This document shows, one piece after another, positions 1 to 6,709 of a stretch of DNA of 6,709 bases (positions are counted from its first letter, which is position 1; each line of letters opens with the position of its first letter). Origin of the DNA: a bacterium. GTDB taxonomy: Bacteria; Arandabacterota; Arandabacteria; Arandabacterales; JALGWA01. The translations under genes were made by a program, and so were the position numbers. The stretch is taken from positions 1 to 6,709 of the forward strand of contig JALGWA010000074.1 in NCBI GenBank assembly GCA_025774425.1, given 5' to 3'. The notes below the pieces were generated by a model that was not told the DNA's origin, ran no database searches, and saw nothing but the letters and a program-made list of their open reading frames with translations.

Positions 1-1263
1 AGGGTATCGGGCCGGGCCGGCGGCCCGGAGCCGGGACCCGGGTCGGGCGTGACGGCACCGACCGCCCTGCCGGGAGATTACGGCCAGTCGTGGCGCCAGG
101 TGGACATGATCCAGGTGCCGATGCTGCATGACGAGGGCTATACGGGAAGCGGCGTAAAGATCGCAATCCTGGACACCGGCTTCTGGCTGAGTCACGAGGC
201 TTTCGGCGGTCTCGACGTCGTCGCGGAATGGGATTTCATCAATGACGATCCCGTGACGGAGAACGAGCCGGGCGATCCCGAGAATCAGCATTACCACGGC
301 ACCATGTGCCTGTCCGTAATAGGCGGTTTCACCCCGGGGACGCTTGTCGGGCCGGCCTATGACGCCGAGTACATTCTCGCCAAGACCGAAGACATGTCTC
401 AGGAAGATCCCGTGGAAGAGGACTGGTGGATAGAGGCCGCCGAGTGGGCCGACAGCCTCGGCGCCGCGGTGATATCGAGTTCGCTGTGCTACAAGGACTG
501 GTACACGTACGAGGATATGGACGGCGAGACGGCTCCGATCACTATAGCGGCGGACCACGCCGTCGAGAACGGCATCGTCGTGGTGAACGCCGCCGGCAAT
601 TCCGGCGCGTCGAGCTGGAAGTACATAGCCGCCCCCGCCGACGGCTTCGACGTGGTCAGCGTGGGGGCGGTGGACTCGACGGGGACACGTTCGGACTGGT
701 CCTCTCAGGGCCCGACCTACGACGGCAGGATAAAGCCCACTGTGATGGCCATGGGTGAGGATGTGTATATCGCCGACCCGGCCGTTGGAGCGAGCGCGTA
801 TCGAAGGGGAAACGGCACGTCCTTCGCGACGCCGCTCGTCGCGGGTGCGGTCGCTCTCATGCTCGAGAAGAACCCCCTCTGGGGTCCGCCCGAGGTGCTC
901 GACGCCGTGATGAGCACATCGACGCGGGCCTCCGAACCCGACACGCTTTACGGTTACGGCATACTGATGGCGCATGCCGCATCGGAGTATCCGGAAGGAG
1001 GCGTGACCCCCACGAGTCCGGGGTTCGCGGGCCCGATCGTCTATCCCAATCCGGCGGGATCGGAGTTCACGGTCGCACATGGGAGCGGCTCGGGCCGCAT
1101 TCGGATTTTCGATGTCGCCGGGAGGCTGGTCGGGGAGGCGCCCCTCTCCCCGGGCGGAGTGACGAGGATCGATCTCGACGCGCTGGCCGGCGGGGCGGCG
1201 CGGGGTGTCTACTTCCTCGAGGTCGGCGGCGCGGGCACGGCCAAGGTGCTCGTTCTTGAATAA
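1..1263 (+). CDS. Secreted S8 (subtilisin-like) serine protease with C-terminal type IX sorting domain, 5' partial
   Basis: The reading frame is open to base 1, so the N-terminus (expected signal peptide and perhaps propeptide) lies outside the window. A GTG at 49 is in frame but has no good Shine-Dalgarno site and would leave no export signal, so I do not take it as the start. Numbering from base 1, the catalytic triad is Asp58 (AILDTGF), His99 (HYHGTM) and Ser274 (NGTSFATP), with the oxyanion-hole Asn200 (NAAGNSG). All are intact, so the enzyme should be active. Residues about 345-420 form a type A sorting domain (VYPNP, IRIFDVAGRLV, GVYFLEV), which in Bacteroidota directs export through the type IX secretion system and cell-surface attachment. 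In this host that route is inferred. The first 16 residues are a Gly/Pro-rich linker. The substrate is unknown; general extracellular protein degradation is likely. A 121-nt gap separates it from ppdK and no clear intrinsic terminator follows. Confidence 0.93.
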   Translation, partial: RVSGRAGGPEPGPGSGVTAPTALPGDYGQSWRQVDMIQVPMLHDEGYTGSGVKIAILDTGFWLSHEAFGGLDVVAEWDFINDDPVTENEPGDPENQHYHGTMCLSVIGGFTPGTLVGPAYDAEYILAKTEDMSQEDPVEEDWWIEAAEWADSLGAAVISSSLCYKDWYTYEDMDGETAPITIAADHAVENGIVVVNAAGNSGASSWKYIAAPADGFDVVSVGAVDSTGTRSDWSSQGPTYDGRIKPTVMAMGEDVYIADPAVGASAYRRGNGTSFATPLVAGAVALMLEKNPLWGPPEVLDAVMSTSTRASEPDTLYGYGILMAHAASEYPEGGVTPTSPGFAGPIVYPNPAGSEFTVAHGSGSGRIRIFDVAGRLVGEAPLSPGGVTRIDLDALAGGAARGVYFLEVGGAGTAKVLVLE

Positions 1264-1297
1264 TCCTTGACGGCGCCGCCGGATGTACCGAAACAAG

Positions 1298-1326
1298 TTG
1301 CAGAGGGGTTCGTGTATTATTAGGTT
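1298..1326 (+). promoter_or_regulatory. Candidate sigma-70-type promoter for ppdK
   Basis: TTGCAG (1298-1303) and TAGGTT (1321-1326) are separated by 17 bp in the protease-ppdK gap. Transcription would start near 1333, giving a leader of about 50 nt. The -10 is a weak match to TATAAT, but the stretch GTATTATTAGGTT resembles the -10 regions proposed for the two divergent promoters at 5700-5775. Inferred by eye only. Confidence 0.35.
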
Positions 1327-1371
1327 ATCCAGAACTGCGAAGGGCGAAATAGGGCGCGGCAACAAGCAGCG

Positions 1372-1379
1372 AAGGGGAG
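1372..1379 (+). promoter_or_regulatory. Shine-Dalgarno site fixing the ppdK start
   Basis: AAGGGGAG lies 5 nt before ATG 1385. An in-frame ATG at 1283 would add 34 residues with no family-like sequence and has no comparable site in front of it. This supports translation starting at 1385. Confidence 0.8.
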
Positions 1380-1384
1380 ACGTC

Positions 1385-4152
<2,768 letters not shown>

Positions 4153-4156
<4 letters not shown>

Positions 4157-5682
4157 CGCAGGCCGTATGCTTTCATCCTGCGGTAGAGGGTGCGCTCGCC
4201 GATGCCCAGCATGCGGGCGGCCTTCCTGCGATTGCCGTTCACCTGCCTCAGGGTCTGCTCGATGAGGGCCTTCTCCATGTCGCGGATGGAAGCGCCCGGC
4301 TCCATCCTCAACGGTTCCGGCTCGTCGACGACCTCGGCCCAGGTGGCCTCGCCCGGCACGGCGGATGCCTCCCGGGAAGCCCCGCTTCTCCCGGTCCCCC
4401 CGTCTTTCATGCCCAGCACGATGTCGGTGAGCGTCGCGATCTGCTTCTCTATGAGCGCGAGGCGCCCGAAGAGGAGGTCTCTCTCGATCTCTTCCCTGGG
4501 CCGCCCGACGCGCACGGGGAGGTCGCGGTGGTCCCCGGCCGTCCCGCTCATGTCGGGCGGCAGATCGTCCACGTCTATGCGTCGGCCCCGCAAGAGCACG
4601 ACGAGGCTCTCGACGAGATTCCTGAGCTCCCTCACGTTCCCCGGCCAATTGTAGGCCTCCAGCGCGCGCAGGGCCTCCTCCGTGATTCCCCCGAACTCGG
4701 TCCTGTTGGCGCGCGCCGACTCCTCGGCGAAGGCGAAGAACATGGTGCGTATGTCCTCCCGGCGCTCCCTGAGCGGGGGGACGTGAATGGGGACCACGTT
4801 CAGCCGGTAGTACAAGTCCCTCCGGAAGCTTCCCCGGTCGACGAGATCCTTGAGATCCCTGTTGGTGGCGGCGAGGACCCTGACGTCCACGCTGACGCTC
4901 CTCGAGCCGCCGACACGTATGAATTCCTCCTCTTCCAGCACCCTGAGGAGATTGACCTGCGTGGCCAGAGGCATCTCGCCCACTTCGTCGAGCAGGAGGG
5001 TCCCGCCGTCGGCCATTTCGAATCTGCCCCTGCGCTGGGCCGTCGCCCCCGTGAAGGACCCCTTCTCGTGACCGAAGAGCTCGCTCTCCAGGACGCCCTG
5101 GGGCAATGCACCGCAGTTGACCGCCACGAAAGGCCCGTCCGAACGGTCGCTCCTCCGGTGTATGGCCCGGGCGATCAGCTCCTTTCCTGTCCCGCTTTCG
5201 CCTGTGATGAGCACGGTCACCTTGGTGCGGGCTATACCCTCTATGATATCCACTATCTGGATCATCTTCTCGTTGCGGCCGAGGATGCCGCTCTCCTTGC
5301 GGGCGATGAGCCTGTGGACACCGGCATTGACAGTGCTCCGGTCGCTGAGTATCTCGATATAGTCGTCCGCTCCGTCCCTTATGAGCGATCTTCTCGCTGC
5401 GGCCGATAACTGGGGGCCTACCAGGGCCGCCAGGAGCAGCGGGTGGCGCTTCTTGAGCCTCTGGACGGCCTTCAGGCCGCTCCCCTCGGGCAGGTCCCTG
5501 TATACGAAGGCGAAATCCGGGACGCTCTTGCGGCTGCGTCTCAGAGCCGTCCCAAGATTGCGGACGGCTTCGTACCTAATCTGGTTGCGGTCAAGGGCTT
5601 GCGCCACGTCTGCCATCTTGTCGGTATGCTCGCATACCAGAATGGCAGTATAAGACGGCTTGGTATGCGGGGTGTGTTTCAT
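4153..5682 (-). CDS. Sigma-54-dependent transcriptional activator (NtrC-type, pseudo-receiver, AAA+, Fis HTH)
   Basis: A 509-residue enhancer-binding protein that would remodel RNA polymerase-sigma-54 by ATP hydrolysis. Residues about 11-125 have the fold pattern of a response-regulator receiver (ending GADDYIE), but Tyr61 sits at the phosphoacceptor position, Val88 replaces the Thr and Ile111 replaces the Lys, so it is probably not phosphorylated. The AAA+ domain, about 133-375, has Walker A GESGTGKE (161-168), the sigma-54 contact loop GSFTGA (208-213, a variant of GAFTGA), Walker B TLLLDE (228-233), the arginine-finger region FRRDLYYRLN (286-295) and WPGNVREL (346-353). A linker (about 395-425) could form a short helix or coiled coil. 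The C-terminus (about 465-509, NRRKAARMLGIGERTLYRR) is a Fis-type DNA-binding helix-turn-helix. ATG 5682 is preceded by GGAGGG four bases away on the minus strand. Targets are unknown: no convincing -24/-12 promoter was found in this window. It is transcribed divergently from rpsU. Confidence 0.95.
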
Positions 5683-5699
5683 GTCGCCCTCCGTCCCTC

Positions 5700-5728
5700 A
5701 GCCTAACATACGGCCTCCGGATCGTCAA
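5700..5728 (-). promoter_or_regulatory. Candidate promoter for the sigma-54 activator gene
   Basis: Reading the minus strand, TTGACG (plus-strand 5723-5728) is followed after 17 bp by TAGGCT (5700-5705). Transcription would begin near 5693, immediately before the Shine-Dalgarno GGAGGG (5687-5692), so the leader would be only about 11 nt. That short leader lowers confidence. The -10 context GTATGTTAGGCT resembles the rpsU one. Confidence 0.3.
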
Positions 5729-5746
5729 CAATTAGTCGATTTTCAC

Positions 5747-5774
5747 TTGACAAGCGGCAAGGTTATGTTAGATT
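5747..5774 (+). promoter_or_regulatory. Promoter of rpsU (and probably the downstream genes)
   Basis: A perfect -35 TTGACA (5747-5752) is followed after 16 bp by TAGATT (5769-5774), which keeps the first, second and last bases of TATAAT. Transcription would start near 5781, giving a leader of about 44 nt before rpsU. The local drop in GC content also fits a promoter. This is the best promoter candidate in the window. Confidence 0.6.
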
Positions 5775-5806
5775 GGCCAAAGAACTTAGGGGTAATCCTA
5801 GATTCC

Positions 5807-5831
5807 GGAAGGTTGTGATGCCGAATGCCGG
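5807..5831 (+). repeat. Shine-Dalgarno site and 7-bp near-tandem duplication at the rpsU start
   Basis: ATGCCGA (5818-5824) is followed directly by ATGCCGG (5825-5831). The second ATG starts bS21. The first lies 5 nt after the Shine-Dalgarno-like GGAAGG (5807-5812), the optimal distance, and opens a 9-codon reading frame ending TGA at 5845-5847, in a different frame. The true start is 12 nt from GGAAGG, longer than usual. This looks like a 7-bp slippage duplication. Whether the short frame is translated is unknown. Confidence 0.6.
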
Positions 5832-6016
5832 CGGTTGTCGTACGTGACGGCGAATCAATCGACAGGGCCATCAGACGTTTCAAACGCGAATGCGAGAAGG
5901 AGGGTCTGGTAAGACAGATCAAACGAACCTCGAGGTTCGTCAAGCCAAGCGAGAAGAGGCGAAAAAAGGCTCTGAAAGCTGAAAAGAGGAGAAGAAGCAG
6001 CGAGGCGAGGCGGTAG
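5825..6016 (+). CDS. rpsU: Small ribosomal subunit protein bS21
   Basis: A 63-residue, strongly basic protein. MPAVVVRDGESIDRAIRRFK followed by ECEKEG matches the family pattern (E. coli: [20 protein letters not shown]), and the C-terminus is a Lys/Arg-rich tail as expected. bS21 binds the 30S platform near the 3' end of 16S rRNA and affects initiation. It is slightly shorter than the E. coli protein (71 residues), within the family range. ATG 5825 is the only start giving the conserved N-terminus: the in-frame codons just upstream include TGA, and the nearer ATG at 5818 is out of frame. It is the first gene of a same-strand run with the 48-aa gene and rpmI. Confidence 0.95.
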   Translation: MPAVVVRDGESIDRAIRRFKRECEKEGLVRQIKRTSRFVKPSEKRRKKALKAEKRRRSSEARR

Positions 6017-6090
6017 AGCTTTTCGGGCCCTTACGATCTTGGAGCCTCATGCCTGTAGCGTGATGGCGTTGATTTCGGCAAGGACTGAGC

Positions 6091-6098
6091 AGGAGGAG
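6091..6098 (+). promoter_or_regulatory. Strong Shine-Dalgarno site for the TTG-start small gene
   Basis: AGGAGGAG contains a full AGGAGG core 7 nt before TTG 6104. The reading frame has a TGA at 6086-6088, and TTG is the only plausible initiator between that stop and the body of the frame. This site is the main evidence that the short frame is a gene. Confidence 0.75.
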
Positions 6099-6103
6099 CT
6101 CTA

Positions 6104-6250
6104 TTGGATCACAAGGATGATCGCTTCCTTATCAAGGACGAACCCAGCGCGACGTATGAGATGCTCCTGAAGAAGGCACAGAGGGAAGGCAGACTCGGCG
6201 GCAAGCACCGTTGCCCGGTGTGCGGGATGCGTTTCAAGAGCGAGAGATAG
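6104..6250 (+). CDS. Small 48-residue protein with a CPVCGM knuckle, function unknown
   Basis: Translation from TTG 6104 gives 48 residues: a charged, probably helical N-terminal part (DHKDDRFLIKDEP, then YEMLLKKAQREGRLGG) and a C-terminal KHRCPVCGMRFKSER. Cys37 and Cys40, perhaps with His35, look like half a zinc-ribbon site, so metal binding might need a dimer or a partner. I do not recognise a family. Support for it being a gene: an excellent Shine-Dalgarno site, a clean stop, codon use like its neighbours, a non-random domain-like composition, and a tight position between rpsU (87 nt away) and rpmI (49 nt away). The alternative ATG at 6161 would remove the N-terminal half and has no comparable ribosome site. 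Its place between two ribosomal protein genes suggests, but does not prove, a translation-related role. Confidence 0.65.
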   Translation: MDHKDDRFLIKDEPSATYEMLLKKAQREGRLGGKHRCPVCGMRFKSER

Positions 6251-6285
6251 GCCGCCGCCTGCTGCAGGGGCATAGCTAGATAAGC

Positions 6286-6494
6286 AGGGGTTTGAACCAA
6301 TGCCAAAGGCCAAGACGAGCAGGTCTGCCGCCAAGAGATTCAAGAAGACGGGGACAGGCAAGATTTCGCGCAGGAAAGCCTACTCGAGCCACAAGTTCAC
6401 GGGGAAGACCAGGAAGCGGAAGCGGAATCTCGGGAAGGCCGACACCCTGAAGGGCGGCGACGCCAAACGGATGAAGAGGATCCTGCCCGGCTAG
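6286..6494 (+). CDS. rpmI: Large ribosomal subunit protein bL35 (coding part 6300-6494, ribosome site from 6286)
   Basis: The coding part is ATG 6300 to TAG 6492-6494, 64 residues, preceded by AGGGG (6286-6290) nine bases upstream. [20 protein letters not shown] matches the bL35 signature (E. coli: [20 protein letters not shown]), and the rest is the expected Lys/Arg-rich 50S protein ending MKRILPG. bL35 is usually encoded between infC and rplT. Here the upstream neighbour is the 48-aa protein, no infC is present, and the next 215 nt contain no rplT. It probably shares the rpsU transcript, because I see no convincing promoter in the 49-nt gap before it. That gap does carry two GCAGGGG copies 20 bp apart (6264-6270, 6284-6290), the second being the ribosome site. 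Confidence 0.93.
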
Positions 6495-6522
6495 GCCAGA
6501 GAGTTTTCATCCTGTAAGCGCA

Positions 6523-6541
6523 CTTGGACGGACGGTCCAGG
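6523..6541 (+). other. Stem-loop after rpmI
   Basis: CTTGGAC (6523-6529) can pair with GTCCAGG (6535-6541), seven pairs including one G-U, around a five-base loop. It sits 29 nt past the rpmI stop. No T-run follows, so it is not a standard intrinsic terminator. It could be an attenuator, a leader element or an RNA-stabilising hairpin. Confidence 0.4.
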
Positions 6542-6595
6542 GAACGGCATGCACGGCCCTTCATTTCCCCGCGGCACCGGAAGGCCGATCTCGAG

Positions 6596-6650
6596 GCGGC
6601 CCGCAGACATGACTCGTGCGGTATGCCCGGCACAGCCGCGGGCGGGCCGC
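6596..6650. repeat. 9-bp perfect inverted repeat
   Basis: GCGGCCCGC (6596-6604) and GCGGGCCGC (6642-6650) are exact reverse complements 37 bp apart. In DNA this GC-rich such a match may arise by chance. If real, it would enclose a large loop upstream of the next gene. Confidence 0.3.
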
Positions 6651-6696
6651 ACGGGCGGCGCATGACTCCGGCGGGACGCCTGCGTATGCTCGCGAC

Positions 6697-6703
6697 GGGG
6701 AGG
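6697..6703 (+). promoter_or_regulatory. Shine-Dalgarno-like motif at the window edge
   Basis: GGGGAGG ends 5 nt before the last base, which is an A. This is the spacing expected if a start codon begins at 6709 or just beyond. rplT would be the conventional next gene after rpmI, but this cannot be seen here. Confidence 0.45.
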
Positions 6704-6709
6704 AACAGA

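Larger units (their letters stand above)
6495..6709. other. Non-coding or unresolved stretch after rpmI
   Basis: This 215-nt stretch has no recognisable gene. One plus-strand frame is open from 6518 to the edge and a minus-strand frame covers much of it, but both are Arg/Pro/Gly-rich with no family resemblance, as expected of open frames in GC-rich DNA. It holds a hairpin at 6523-6541, an inverted repeat at 6596-6650 and a ribosome-binding motif at the end. It may be a long leader for the next gene. Confidence 0.5.

Noticed and set aside
1264..1297. TTGACG (1267-1272) as the ppdK -35
   Set aside because: No acceptable -10 lies 16-18 bp downstream; the TTGCAG/TAGGTT pair fits better.
1342..1356. 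Possible sigma-54 (-24/-12) promoter upstream of ppdK
   Set aside because: GG and GC are 10 bp apart, but the flanking bases do not fit TGGCAC/TTGCA. Similar partial matches at 6064-6080 have the wrong spacing. No real target site for the activator was found.
1283..1384. Upstream ATG 1283 as the ppdK start (34 extra residues)
   Set aside because: The extra residues are not PPDK-like, the ATG lacks a ribosome site, and AAGGGGAG sits correctly before ATG 1385.
6017..6103. tRNA, terminator or promoter in the gap between rpsU and the small gene
   Set aside because: No T-loop GTTCGA sequence, no hairpin with a T-run and no acceptable -35/-10 pair were seen; only the Shine-Dalgarno site is supported.
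6623..6709. Plus-strand frame open to the right edge (ATG 6623 or ATG 6662)
   Set aside because: Neither ATG has a convincing ribosome site, the residues are low-complexity Gly/Arg/Pro and match no family, and the only good ribosome motif (6697-6703) points to a start at the edge instead. It cannot be excluded.

Overview
This GC-rich bacterial window (roughly 60-65% G+C by eye) holds six protein-coding genes. From left to right they are a 5'-truncated secreted subtilisin-type protease, pyruvate phosphate dikinase (ppdK), a sigma-54 activator on the minus strand, ribosomal protein bS21 (rpsU), a 48-residue CPxCG protein that starts with TTG, and ribosomal protein bL35 (rpmI). The window ends with a Shine-Dalgarno-like motif that appears to serve a gene starting at or just past the edge.

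Likely host: a Gram-negative, high-GC member of the FCB-related lineages (for example Krumholzibacteriota- or Eisenbacteria-like). This is inferred from the C-terminal type IX-like sorting domain (YPNP...GVYF...) on the protease, the PPDK, and an Fis-type sigma-54 activator whose linker style is common in that superphylum. No rRNA or other taxonomic marker is present, so the placement is tentative.

Layout. 1-1263: protease, open through the left edge. 1264-1384: leader with a candidate promoter and the Shine-Dalgarno site that sets the ppdK start at 1385. 1385-4156: ppdK. 4153-5682 (minus): sigma-54 activator, convergent with ppdK; the two stop codons share the palindrome CTAG. 5683-5824: divergent promoter region between the activator and rpsU. 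5825-6494: compact run rpsU, 48-aa protein, rpmI. 6495-6709: no convincing gene, two possible stem structures, then GGGGAGG at the edge.

How they fit: the left half combines an exported protease with a central-carbon enzyme (pyruvate/PEP interconversion), with no evident functional link. The activator has a receiver-like N-terminus that has lost all the phosphorylation residues I could align, so it probably responds to something other than a histidine kinase. The right half looks like a small translation-related transcription unit. It is unusual because rpmI is normally preceded by infC and closely followed by rplT, while here it follows rpsU and a small unrecognised zinc-knuckle-like protein. 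No mobile element, CRISPR array, tRNA or rRNA was seen. The most interesting unexplained items are the short TTG-start gene, the 7-bp duplication at the rpsU start codon, and a similar -10 motif in three candidate promoters.
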